A DNA stretch of 33,054 nucleotides, taken from assembly GCA_958452935.1 (NCBI GenBank), contig CAUDVX010000017.1, forward strand, positions 1 to 33,054, read 5' to 3'. This DNA comes from an uncultured Collinsella sp. (GTDB lineage: Bacteria; Actinomycetota; Coriobacteriia; Coriobacteriales; Coriobacteriaceae). The notes below the pieces were generated by a model. The model saw only the letters and a program-made list of their open reading frames with translations. It made no database searches and was not told the DNA's origin. This document shows, one piece after another, positions 1 to 6,985 of the stretch (position 1 is its first letter; each line of letters opens with the position of its first letter). The position numbers and the translations under genes are program-made.

Positions 1-2
1 CG

Positions 3-317
3 GCGTGGGTTACCAATGTCTTCCGTAACGCCGGCGTTGGCTACTTTGGCGGTAATGCGTGCGATATGTTTAACGCCTGGTGCTATAGCTCCGACCGCTC
101 GGCGCTGCAGGTGGGCATGATTGTGGCTGACTCCTCGCATAGCGGCACCGGTACGCCGGGCCTGCTGTATGGCCATGTGGGCATCTATGTCGGCGGTGGT
201 ATCGTCATGAGCAACGAGGGCGCCATTACATCGAAGTCGCTCGATTCGTTCATTAGCTTTTACGGTACTGGTTCTGGCGTGCGCTGGGGCTGGCTCGGCG
301 GTATTGCGCTGTCGTAA
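3..317 (+). CDS. NlpC/P60- or CHAP-like cell-wall hydrolase, C-terminal part
   Basis: The reading frame is already open at the window edge and ends with TAA at 315-317, so only about 104 C-terminal residues are visible. The visible part begins AWVTNVFRNAGVGYFGG and later has GHVGIYVGGGIVMSN. This is the usual arrangement of an NlpC/P60 or CHAP-type papain-fold amidase: a helix that follows the catalytic cysteine, then the catalytic histidine in a GHVGIY strand. Such proteins cut peptidoglycan stem peptides and are normally secreted, often with coiled-coil or repeat domains at the N-terminus. The cysteine and any signal peptide lie outside the window. The substrate cannot be told from this fragment. 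The fold call is fairly secure, the exact family less so. Confidence 0.7.
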   Translation, partial: AWVTNVFRNAGVGYFGGNACDMFNAWCYSSDRSALQVGMIVADSSHSGTGTPGLLYGHVGIYVGGGIVMSNEGAITSKSLDSFISFYGTGSGVRWGWLGGIALS

Positions 318-325
318 AGCAGACT

Positions 326-461
326 GGGCTGCGTGCCCGTCCGCAATATATTTGATTGCCTGCTCGGGCAGTCCTGCGCAAGACGAAGGCCACATTAAGT
401 GGCCTTCTTTGCGTGCGGAACTCGCGATCAATCAAATGTATTGCGGGCGGGCACGCGGTTC
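326..461 (+). other. Large structured RNA element (30-bp inverted repeat around an inner terminator)
   Basis: Arms at 329-358 and 429-458 are inverted repeats over 30 positions. Only three positions differ from perfect complementarity, and all three become G.U pairs if the plus strand is transcribed. The pairing can extend outward to 326/461 with further G.U pairs. Inside the arms are a small CTGC/GCAG hairpin starting at 359 and a 9-bp terminator-like stem at 385-407. The element lies just downstream of the hydrolase gene, so it would form in that gene's 3' UTR. Because wobble pairs replace mismatches only on this strand, selection at the RNA level is a reasonable inference. The function is unknown. 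Confidence 0.6.
385..410 (+). terminator. Hairpin terminator (weak) nested in the structured element
   Basis: A perfect 9-bp stem GAAGGCCAC / GTGGCCTTC at 385-393 and 399-407, with loop ATTAA, is followed by only three T residues. It would end transcription of the upstream hydrolase gene, possibly inefficiently because the T tract is short. Confidence 0.6.
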
Positions 462-513
462 TCTCGGGTCCTGAGCACGACTCACCGGACTGGTTGTCTG
501 AATAAAAGAAAGT

Positions 514-540
514 GAAGGCCCCTTTCGGGGCCTTCTTTTT
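514..540 (+). terminator. Rho-independent terminator, possibly bidirectional
   Basis: A perfect 9-bp stem GAAGGCCCC / GGGGCCTTC at 514-522 and 527-535, with loop TTTC, is followed by TTTTT. It is stronger than the inner terminator at 385-410. It abuts the murB stop codon on the other strand. Read on the minus strand it is followed by a T-rich stretch, so it may serve murB as well. Confidence 0.85.
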
Positions 541-1501
541 ATATAAATTCGCCGATTCGGTGGACTTCGGGTTGTAGGTCTACTCCGAATTGGTCCTTGA
601 CGGTTGCTTGAATGTGGCGGATGAGCTCGTCGACGTCGGCGGCGGTGGCGCGGTCGGCGTTGACGATGAAGCCGCAGTGCTTCTCGCTCACCTGGGCACC
701 GCCGACAGCGTGGCCGCGCAGTCCGGCGTCCATGATGAGCTTGCCGGCAAAGTGGCCCTCGGGGCGCTTGAAAGTGGAGCCGGCGCTCGGCATGTCGAGC
801 GGCTGCTTGTCCTCGCGGCGTTGACGGTAGTCGTCCATGTCGGCCTTGATCATCGCGGCGTTGCCCGGGGCAAGGTTAAAGGTGGCAGAGAGCACGATAA
901 GGCCGTCGTCGGCGATACGGCTCTTGCGATAGCCCAGGTTAAGCTCGTCGACATCGAACTCAATGATATTGCCGCTGCCGCGGGTGCCGTCGTCGAGCAC
1001 GCGGGCGGGCTTATAGACGCGCACGGACTCCAAAACATCGGCCATGCAGGCGCCATAGGCACCGGCGTTCATATAGCAGGCGCCGCCGACCGAGCCGGGG
1101 ATGCCCGAGAGGGGCTCCATGCCGGTAAGACCAGTCTCGGCTGCCGCGGCCGCTACGTCCGAGAGTAGCGCGCCGGCTGCTGCCGTAACATGCGTGCCGT
1201 CGACGGTGATGTTAGAGAGGCCTTCGCCCAGTGCCACGACGACACCGCGGATACCCTTGTCACCGACGAGCAGGTCGGAGCCGTTGCCCACGATGGTGAG
1301 CGGCAGATCGCAGCGGTAGCAGGTATCAAGCGTGGCGACGAGTCCCTGCTCGGTATCGGGCGTGACAAAGACATCGGCCGGGCCGCCGATCTTAAACGTG
1401 GTGTGCTCGCGCATGGGCTCGCTCATGAGCACGTTGTCCTCGCCGGCAACACCGGCGAGCGCGCAGAGCAGGTCCTCGTTAAAAAAGTCATTCTCGTGCA
1501 T
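539..1501 (-). CDS. murB: UDP-N-acetylenolpyruvoylglucosamine reductase
   Basis: This FAD enzyme reduces UDP-GlcNAc-enolpyruvate to UDP-MurNAc with NADPH, the second committed step of peptidoglycan synthesis in the cytoplasm. The 320-residue protein has the N-terminal FAD motif TTFKIGGPADVFV (34-46), VGNGSDLLVGDKGIRG (71-86) and the FAD-binding GIPGSVGGACYMNAGAYG (133-150). It also has YRKSR (191-195, the substrate-binding/catalytic Arg), AGSTFKRP (240-247, with the proton-donor Ser242) and a C-terminal Glu in PEVHRIG (near 312). An in-frame ATG exists at 1591, but the ATG at 1501 is preferred. It has AAGGCGG upstream, and MurB proteins begin near here. The longer form would run into the palindrome at 1567-1632. 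The gene is monocistronic in this window and transcribed away from the LacI gene. Confidence 0.96.
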   Translation of the reverse strand: MHENDFFNEDLLCALAGVAGEDNVLMSEPMREHTTFKIGGPADVFVTPDTEQGLVATLDTCYRCDLPLTIVGNGSDLLVGDKGIRGVVVALGEGLSNITVDGTHVTAAAGALLSDVAAAAAETGLTGMEPLSGIPGSVGGACYMNAGAYGACMADVLESVRVYKPARVLDDGTRGSGNIIEFDVDELNLGYRKSRIADDGLIVLSATFNLAPGNAAMIKADMDDYRQRREDKQPLDMPSAGSTFKRPEGHFAGKLIMDAGLRGHAVGGAQVSEKHCGFIVNADRATAADVDELIRHIQATVKDQFGVDLQPEVHRIGEFI

Positions 1502-1566
1502 ACGAATATCCGCCTTATGGTGGTCGTTTTCATTAAACGAATGCAATATACCCCACCCGGATGGAT

Positions 1567-1632
1567 TTGGTGCAAAGTAACCTGACCCCAATACATCACA
1601 TGGTGCAAAGAGGTCAGGTTACTTTGCACCAA
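1567..1632. repeat. Perfect 21-bp inverted repeat between murB and the LacI gene
   Basis: Arms 1567-1587 and 1612-1632 (core TGGTGCAAAGTAACCTGACC and its complement) are perfect over 21 bp and enclose a 24-nt loop. There is no T tract. The left half of the motif, TGGTGCAAAG, reappears in the loop at 1601-1610. The element lies in the shared upstream region of two divergent genes. It could be a dispersed palindromic repeat, a cruciform or a protein-binding site; the sequence alone does not decide. Confidence 0.85.
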
Positions 1633-1741
1633 TCACGGCGATAAAACAGCCGTCTACCGGATTGGTAAAGTGTTTATCATCGAGGTAAAGGGACGGTCGC
1701 TATACTTTCAAGAGATTGCGCGAATACTCGGAAGGAGCGAG

Positions 1742-2770
1742 ATGGGCAACAAAGTTACTCTCAAGCAGATTGCCCAGGAGGTGGGGCTTTCCCCCTCGTC
1801 GGTCTCGCTTGTTCTTAACAATCGGCCTTGTCGCATCTCGGAAGAAAACCGCAAGCTCATCAAAGAGGTCGCGGCGCGCAACCACTATGTTCCTAACCAG
1901 ATCGCGCGCAGCCTGGTCATGCGCGAGTCGCGCACGCTGGGCCTTATCGTTCCCAACATCGAGAGCCGCTTTTTTGCCTCGCTCGCCGGCAGCCTGGAAA
2001 AGCGCTGCCGCGAGGACGGCTACGCGCTCTTTATTACCAGCTCGGGTGGAAGTGCCGAGGACGATCTGGAGCTCCTGCGCCAGCTGGTGACGCGTGGCGT
2101 CGACGGTGTGTTCTTGGTCGTGGGCGACGAGTTCTCGGACGACCGCGCCCTGCGCGAAGAGGTCAGCCATCTGCCTATCCCGGCTGTTATGGTCGACCGT
2201 GCCATTGAGGGACTCGAGTGCGACAAGGTGATGTTCGACCACGAGATGGGTGGCTACATGGCTACCCGCTACTTGATCGAGCAAGGCCACCGTCGCATTG
2301 CCTGCTTGGTTAACGCGCGCCGTTCCAATACGGGCCGCAAGCGACTTGCCGGCTATGAGCGCGCGCTGCGCGAGGTTGGCCTGCCGATCGACGCGCGTTT
2401 GGAGTTTGAGAGCGAGTACTACATTCCGAGCGCCTACGAGGCCTCGGAGGCGGTGCTCGCAACCGACGCCACCGCCGTGTTCGCAAGCTCGGATAACATT
2501 GCCCTCGGTTTGCTCAAGCGCCTGCACGAGATGGGTGAGAGCATTCCGGACGATATCTCGGTGGTGAGCTATGACAACTCGGCGGCCGACGTTCTCTTTG
2601 AGCCGGCGCTGACCGCGATTGAGCAGGATCCTGGTGTCCTTGCGGAGCATGCTTTTGGCTGCATGTCCAAGCGTCTTGCCGGTAGGGGCGGTAGGCGCGC
2701 CGAAGAGGTCGTTCTAGAGCCGGCGCTTATCGTTAAGGACAGCGTGCTCGAGCTTACTAAACATAACTAA
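1742..2770 (+). CDS. LacI-family transcriptional repressor, probable regulator of xfp
   Basis: The 342-residue protein has a LacI helix-turn-helix at about residues 4-26 (VTLKQIAQEVGLSPSSVSLV) and a hinge helix PNQIARSLV (51-59). The periplasmic-binding-protein-like effector domain starts at TLGLIVPNIESRFFA (65-79). CcpA/PurR-like features such as ASSDNIALGLLKRLHEMGESIPDDISV are present in a degenerate form. The ATG at 1742 is chosen because AAGGAG lies 4-5 nt upstream and the protein then starts just before the HTH; a longer in-frame start at 1670 has no such site. The next gene, xfp, has two AAAACGTTTT palindromes at its promoter, which is the typical form of a LacI-family operator. A role in sugar-dependent control of xfp is therefore inferred. 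The effector is unknown. Confidence 0.92.
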   Translation: MGNKVTLKQIAQEVGLSPSSVSLVLNNRPCRISEENRKLIKEVAARNHYVPNQIARSLVMRESRTLGLIVPNIESRFFASLAGSLEKRCREDGYALFITSSGGSAEDDLELLRQLVTRGVDGVFLVVGDEFSDDRALREEVSHLPIPAVMVDRAIEGLECDKVMFDHEMGGYMATRYLIEQGHRRIACLVNARRSNTGRKRLAGYERALREVGLPIDARLEFESEYYIPSAYEASEAVLATDATAVFASSDNIALGLLKRLHEMGESIPDDISVVSYDNSAADVLFEPALTAIEQDPGVLAEHAFGCMSKRLAGRGGRRAEEVVLEPALIVKDSVLELTKHN

Positions 2771-2805
2771 ACACGTTTATCAATTTGCAGAGACTGAATG
2801 TGGAG

Positions 2806-2853
2806 CACCTGTGACAGGCAATGCCGCAGGTGAATGTCTGCTTCTGCCTGTCA
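2806..2853 (+). other. Crossing hairpin arms after the LacI gene
   Basis: Two stems share this stretch. CACCTG at 2806-2811 pairs with CAGGTG at 2827-2832. TGACAGGCA at 2812-2820 pairs with TGCCTGTCA at 2845-2853. Their order is crossing, so they form either a pseudoknot or two alternative hairpins. No T tract follows. The position is the 3' end of the LacI transcript, upstream of the xfp -10 box. Confidence 0.35.
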
Positions 2854-2870
2854 ACATGGTAAATCAGGAT

Positions 2871-2886
2871 GGTAAAACGTTTTTCC
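2871..2886. promoter_or_regulatory. LacI-type operator 1 upstream of xfp
   Basis: GGTAAAACGTTTTTCC is a 16-bp palindrome with one mismatched pair and a central CG at 2878-2879, the usual form of a LacI/GalR-family site. Its centre is 21 bp from that of the second site, two helical turns, so both would face the same side of the DNA. Confidence 0.65.
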
Positions 2887-2893
2887 ATACTGA

Positions 2894-2905
2894 TAAAACG
2901 TTTTA
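2894..2905. promoter_or_regulatory. LacI-type operator 2 overlapping the xfp promoter
   Basis: TAAAACGTTTTA is a perfect 12-bp palindrome with a central CG. It lies immediately upstream of the -10 candidate TATACT at 2911-2916, so a bound repressor would block RNA polymerase. The LacI-family gene just upstream is the obvious candidate to bind it (inference). Confidence 0.7.
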
Positions 2906-2910
2906 GCAAA

Positions 2911-2916
2911 TATACT
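2911..2916 (+). promoter_or_regulatory. Candidate -10 element of the xfp promoter
   Basis: TATACT matches the sigma-70 -10 consensus at five of six positions. A 17-bp spacer would put the -35 at 2888-2893, where TACTGA is a poor match, so the promoter may need an activator or be intrinsically weak. The leader would be roughly 50 nt, and the ribosome binding site AAGGGA lies at 2961-2966. Confidence 0.45.
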
Positions 2917-2974
2917 TGTCCCAACGAAAGGTTGCCGTATTGGAGGGTGACCATACAGCGAAGGGACATAAACA

Positions 2975-5503
2975 ATGGCTAAAACTCTGGGAACGCCGTG
3001 GCAAAAGCTGGGCCACGAGGCGCCGGCTTCCGAGCTCGAGGGCGTCGACCTGTATTGGCGCGCATCGAACTACCTGTCCGTCGGCCAGATTTACCTTCGC
3101 TCCAACCCGCTGATGCGCCCCGACTTTGTTGACGAGAAAACCGGTGAGGTGCGCGACTTTGGTCGTCCGGACGTTAAGCACCGCCTGGTCGGTCACTGGG
3201 GCACCACGCCCGGCATCAACTTCCTGTTCGGCCACGTCAACCGCCTCATCGCCGATCACAACCAGAACGCCATTTTCTTGATGGGCCCGGGCCACGGTGG
3301 CCCCGCCGGCACCGCCCAGTCGCTGCTCGACGGCACCTACCGTGAGATCCGCCCCGACATCACCAATGACGAGGCTGGCCTGCAGAAGTTCTTCCGCCAG
3401 TTCTCCTATCCCGGCGGCATCCCGAGCCACTTTGCGCCCGAGACGCCCGGCTCCATCCACGAGGGCGGCGAGCTCGGCTACACGCTCAGCCACGCCTACG
3501 GCGCCGTCATGGACAACCCGAGCCTGTTGGCCGTGGCCGTGGTGGGCGACGGCGAGTCCGAGACCGGTCCGCTCGCGACTTCTTGGCAGTCCAACAAGCT
3601 CGTGAACCCGGCAACCGACGGAATCGTCCTGCCGATCCTGCACCTCAACGGCTACAAGATCGCCAACCCCACCATTCTTGCCCGCGTGTCCGACGAAGAA
3701 CTCACCAAGTTCTTTGAGGGCATGGGCTATAAGCCGCATTTCTTTGTCGCCGGTTTTGACGACGAGAGCCATGCAAGCATCCACGAGCGTTTCGCTGCCC
3801 TGTTTGAACAGGTCTTTGACGAAATTTGTGACATCAAGGCCACTGCACAGGCCCAGGCCGCCGCGGGCGAGACCGTGGTCCGTCCGGCCTATCCCATGAT
3901 CGTGTTCCGTACACCCAAGGGCTGGACTTGCCCCAAGCACATCGATGGCAAGAAGACCGAGGACTCCTGGCGCGCCCATCAGGTACCGCTGGCGAGTGCC
4001 AAGGACACCCACGAGCACTTCCGCGTGCTGCGCGAGTGGCTGCGCTCCTACAGGCCCGAGGAACTCTTTACGCCCGAGGGCCAGGTGCGATCCGAGGTAA
4101 CGGCCTTTATGCCGACCGGCGAGCTGCGCATCGGCGCCAACCCCAACGCAAATGGCGGCAAGGTCCGTCGCGAGCTCGAGCTCCCCGATATTCACGCCCA
4201 CGAGATTCCCGTCGCAAGTAAGGGTCACGGCTGGGGCTCCACCGAGGCCGCCCGCGTCTTTGGCGAGTACACTGCCGACGTCCTGGCCAAGAACATGGAC
4301 GATTTCCGCATCTTTGGTCCCGACGAGACCGCGTCTAACCGCCTGCAGGCCGCTTACAAGGTGACCAAGAAACAGTGGGATGCCGGCTTCTACGAGGACG
4401 AGGCCAACGACGAGCTGCTGGCTGGTTCCGGTAAGGTTGTCGAGCAGCTGTCCGAGCACCAGTGCGAGGGCTTCCTCGAGGCCTACGTGCTCACCGGCCG
4501 CTCCGGCGTGTGGAGCTCCTACGAGAGCTTTGTCCACGTCGTCGATTCCATGGTCAACCAGCACTGCAAATGGCTTGAGGCCACCAAGCGCGAGATTCCG
4601 TGGCGTGCCCCCATTAGCGGTCTCAACATTTTGCTGTCGAGCCATGTGTGGCGCCAGGACCACAACGGCTTCTCGCACCAGGATCCCGGCTTTATCGACC
4701 TGCTGCTCAACAAAGCCAACGACACGCATATCGTGAATGCCTACTATCCGGCCGACGCCAACATGGCCCTTGCTGTGGCTGAGCGCGTCTACCAGTCCAC
4801 CGACTGCGTCAACGCCATCTTCTGTGGCAAGCAGCCCGCCCCCACCTTCCAGACGGTCGACGAGGCCAAGTCCGAGCTCGCCGAGGGCGTTGCGGCCTGG
4901 GAGTGGGCATCGACTGCCGACTCGCTCGCCGAGGCCGACGTCGTGGTCGCCACGTGCGGTGACGTACCGACGCTCGAGGCTCTGGCTGCAACCGATATGC
5001 TGCGCGAGCTAGGCATTAAGGTGTGGTTCGTCAACGTGGTCGACCTGCTCAAGATCCAGAACGTCTGCGAGAACGACCAGGCCATCAGCGATGAGCGTTG
5101 GGCTGAGCTGTTTGGCTGCGGTGAGAAGCCCGTGCTCTTCGCATTCCATGCCTATGCCGGCACGATTCGCCGTCTGATTTGGAACCGCCCCGGCCACGAT
5201 GCCTTCCGCGTCCACGGCTACGAGGAGAAGGGCTCCACGACCACGCCGTTCGACATGCTGCGCCTGAACAATATGGACCGCTGGGCCCTGGCCGCCGACG
5301 TGCTGCGCATGGTCGACGCCGATAAGTTTGCCGAGCAGATTGATGAGTGGGAGGCCTTCCGCACCGAGGCCTTTGAGTTCGCGTGCGACGAGGGCTTCGA
5401 TCACCCGGCCTTTACCGACTGGGTCTGGCCCGACGCCGCAGCCGCAACTGCTGCCGACGGCGCACTCTCCGCAACGCAGCTAACTGCCGGCGACAACGAA
5501 TAA
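2975..5503 (+). CDS. xfp: Xylulose-5-phosphate/fructose-6-phosphate phosphoketolase
   Basis: This thiamine-diphosphate enzyme splits xylulose 5-phosphate or fructose 6-phosphate with phosphate. It yields acetyl phosphate plus glyceraldehyde 3-phosphate or erythrose 4-phosphate; acetyl phosphate then gives ATP and acetate. The 842-residue length is slightly longer than typical (about 790-830). Family signatures seen are GHWGTTPGINF (73-83), MGPGHGGPAG (103-112), EGGELGYTLSHAYGA (163-177) and the ThDP-binding GDGESETGPLATSW (191-204). The C-terminal phosphoketolase domain starts around residue 640. AAGGGA lies 8 nt before the ATG. Whether it prefers X5P or also uses F6P cannot be read from the sequence with confidence. 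Two LacI-type operators at its promoter suggest carbohydrate-responsive expression. It appears monocistronic. Confidence 0.97.
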   Translation: MAKTLGTPWQKLGHEAPASELEGVDLYWRASNYLSVGQIYLRSNPLMRPDFVDEKTGEVRDFGRPDVKHRLVGHWGTTPGINFLFGHVNRLIADHNQNAIFLMGPGHGGPAGTAQSLLDGTYREIRPDITNDEAGLQKFFRQFSYPGGIPSHFAPETPGSIHEGGELGYTLSHAYGAVMDNPSLLAVAVVGDGESETGPLATSWQSNKLVNPATDGIVLPILHLNGYKIANPTILARVSDEELTKFFEGMGYKPHFFVAGFDDESHASIHERFAALFEQVFDEICDIKATAQAQAAAGETVVRPAYPMIVFRTPKGWTCPKHIDGKKTEDSWRAHQVPLASAKDTHEHFRVLREWLRSYRPEELFTPEGQVRSEVTAFMPTGELRIGANPNANGGKVRRELELPDIHAHEIPVASKGHGWGSTEAARVFGEYTADVLAKNMDDFRIFGPDETASNRLQAAYKVTKKQWDAGFYEDEANDELLAGSGKVVEQLSEHQCEGFLEAYVLTGRSGVWSSYESFVHVVDSMVNQHCKWLEATKREIPWRAPISGLNILLSSHVWRQDHNGFSHQDPGFIDLLLNKANDTHIVNAYYPADANMALAVAERVYQSTDCVNAIFCGKQPAPTFQTVDEAKSELAEGVAAWEWASTADSLAEADVVVATCGDVPTLEALAATDMLRELGIKVWFVNVVDLLKIQNVCENDQAISDERWAELFGCGEKPVLFAFHAYAGTIRRLIWNRPGHDAFRVHGYEEKGSTTTPFDMLRLNNMDRWALAADVLRMVDADKFAEQIDEWEAFRTEAFEFACDEGFDHPAFTDWVWPDAAAATAADGALSATQLTAGDNE

Positions 5504-5508
5504 CTTAG

Positions 5509-5534
5509 TTACGCGGTTTTACCAAACCGCGTAA
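5509..5534 (+). terminator. Hairpin after xfp without a T tract
   Basis: A perfect 11-bp stem TTACGCGGTTT / AAACCGCGTAA at 5509-5519 and 5524-5534 sits 5 nt after the xfp stop. No T run follows, so it may protect the mRNA 3' end or act as a terminator only weakly. Confidence 0.5.
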
Positions 5535-5601
5535 TGGCTCGACTCCGCGCGGGTCCCAGGCGCCCCGGCCCTCGCCCGTGTTACCCCGCTGAGCGAGCCA
5601 T
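5534..5601. repeat. Second inverted repeat after xfp
   Basis: ATGGCTCG at 5534-5541 and CGAGCCAT at 5594-5601 are perfect 8-bp inverted arms. They adjoin the xfp hairpin and enclose about 52 nt of GC-rich sequence. Confidence 0.45.
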
Positions 5602-5690
5602 AGACGCCGCGTACCGATAGGGTAAGGCGGCGGCTTGAAATTGGTGCTATATTCAGCTTGAGTTGTTTAATGCTAGTACGGGAGGCTGAT

Positions 5691-6179
5691 ATGGGGCTGT
5701 TCAAGAAAAAAAACCCGCAGGATGCCTTTGATCCCGATGTGTTTACCATCACGGATACGATTTTGGACCCGCCGCGGTTTACATTTTTGCCGGCTATCTA
5801 CCAGGATGCCACGCGCCGCAAGTGGGCTGTGCATCAACGCGGTGGCGATCCGAAGATTTTTGACTATGCGGACGTGCTTCAGTGCGAGGTGGCCGAGGCA
5901 GGCGATCCGGAGGCCGAGGAAGCGGTCTCAAAACAGGAATTTGCCCAGCGTATTCTGGCAAATCCCGCTAAGGCGGCAAAAATGAACGCTGCCAAGCGTA
6001 ATATGTGTCTTGGTATGGGCGTTGTTGTGGCGGTTCAGACGGGAAAAGACGAGGTTTCCAAATTAGAGATTCCCGTTATGACCGACGAAGTCAAACGCGA
6101 TTCAAGTCTATATAAGTCGTATCGGAATGTCGCCGAGAAGATTAAGGCCGAATTTGATGCCATGGGAGGGCTGGCCTAA
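5691..6179 (+). CDS. Unknown conserved-looking protein, 162 residues
   Basis: I do not recognise this protein. The start at 5691 follows GGGAGG with good spacing; an in-frame ATG at 5658 lacks a site. It begins MGLFKKKNPQDAF. It has no signal peptide and no convincing membrane segment, although LGMGVVVAVQTG near 115 is mildly hydrophobic. It contains a stretch FDYADVLQCEVAEAGDPEA followed by several Lys/Ala-rich helices. The overall look, a basic N-terminus, a beta-rich core and a C-terminal helix, resembles small cytosolic PH-like or SHOCT-associated proteins, but this is only an impression. It precedes the two GntR genes by 38 nt and might share a transcript with them. Codon use matches coding sequence here, so the gene is probably real. 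Confidence 0.7.
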   Translation: MGLFKKKNPQDAFDPDVFTITDTILDPPRFTFLPAIYQDATRRKWAVHQRGGDPKIFDYADVLQCEVAEAGDPEAEEAVSKQEFAQRILANPAKAAKMNAAKRNMCLGMGVVVAVQTGKDEVSKLEIPVMTDEVKRDSSLYKSYRNVAEKIKAEFDAMGGLA

Positions 6180-6217
6180 TTTTGGCGACATACGTTTCTG
6201 AATGAGGAGTCTGTGCA

Positions 6218-6985
6218 ATGGCAGGCGAATCTTATGCAATTCCCCCCAAAGATCGTGCTGTTGAGGGAATTCTTTGGTATATCCAGCACCATCAGCTTGC
6301 CGGCGGCGAACGCCTGCCGGCCGAGCGCGTGCTGTGCGAAGAGATCGGCGTTTCGCGTACGGCGTTGCGCGCCGGTATCATGCGGCTCATCTCGTGCGGA
6401 ACGCTCGAGAGCCGTCGCGGATCGGGTACGTATTTGTGTCCTCCTAAGCCGCTGAACATCTTCCAGGAAACGTATAACTTTTCCGATGCTGTGCGGACTG
6501 CCGGCCTGCATCCCTCTTCTCGTCTGGTTTCCACCGGGACCATCGAGGCGGATGAAGCGCTTGCCGACAAGCTTGGGGTGTCTGTAGGCGCTCCTTTACT
6601 CCGCATGCAACGCGTTCGACTTATCGAGGGCGAGCCGGCGTCAATCGAGACGGCTCACGTCAACCTGTCCCTGTGCCCGTCGCTTCCCAATCACGACTAT
6701 GCGCAAGAAAGCCTGTACGATGTTTTGCTTCAAGAAGGCGGCGTGCGCGTGGAGCATGGGTGTGAACATGTTTCGATTTCGCGCCTGAATGCCGAAGAGG
6801 CCGAACTGCTTCAGCAGGACGAGGGGACGCCTGTTTTCTATCAGAGCTCGATTGAGTTCGATAAGGACATGCGTTTTGTGGAACATTGCAAATCGGTAAT
6901 TCTGCCCACAAAGTATCGCTTCGCCGATAACGGCGAAAAGAACGGCAAGAAGAGCGCGGCAGGTGAACAATGGCTGAAACAGTAG
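6218..6985 (+). CDS. GntR/HutC-family regulator with UTRA domain (first of a pair)
   Basis: The 255-residue protein has a winged helix at about residues 10-75 (RLPAERVLCEEIGVSRTALR, then the wing ESRRGSGTYL). A UTRA effector-binding domain runs from about 85 to 240, including PLLRMQRVRLIEGEPASIET. UTRA regulators of the HutC subfamily bind sugar phosphates, histidine derivatives or similar small molecules and usually repress nearby catabolic genes. TGAGGAG precedes the ATG. The stop lies 16 bp inside the next regulator gene, so the two are translationally coupled. The SIS-domain genes downstream are the likely targets; the likely effector is a sugar phosphate or glycated-amine phosphate (inference). 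Confidence 0.92.
   Translation: MAGESYAIPPKDRAVEGILWYIQHHQLAGGERLPAERVLCEEIGVSRTALRAGIMRLISCGTLESRRGSGTYLCPPKPLNIFQETYNFSDAVRTAGLHPSSRLVSTGTIEADEALADKLGVSVGAPLLRMQRVRLIEGEPASIETAHVNLSLCPSLPNHDYAQESLYDVLLQEGGVRVEHGCEHVSISRLNAEEAELLQQDEGTPVFYQSSIEFDKDMRFVEHCKSVILPTKYRFADNGEKNGKKSAAGEQWLKQ

Noticed and set aside
2903..4729. A 608-codon open frame on the minus strand opposite xfp
   Set aside because: It is a GC-rich shadow: the plus-strand frame is a clear phosphoketolase, and the antisense translation shows no recognisable domain.
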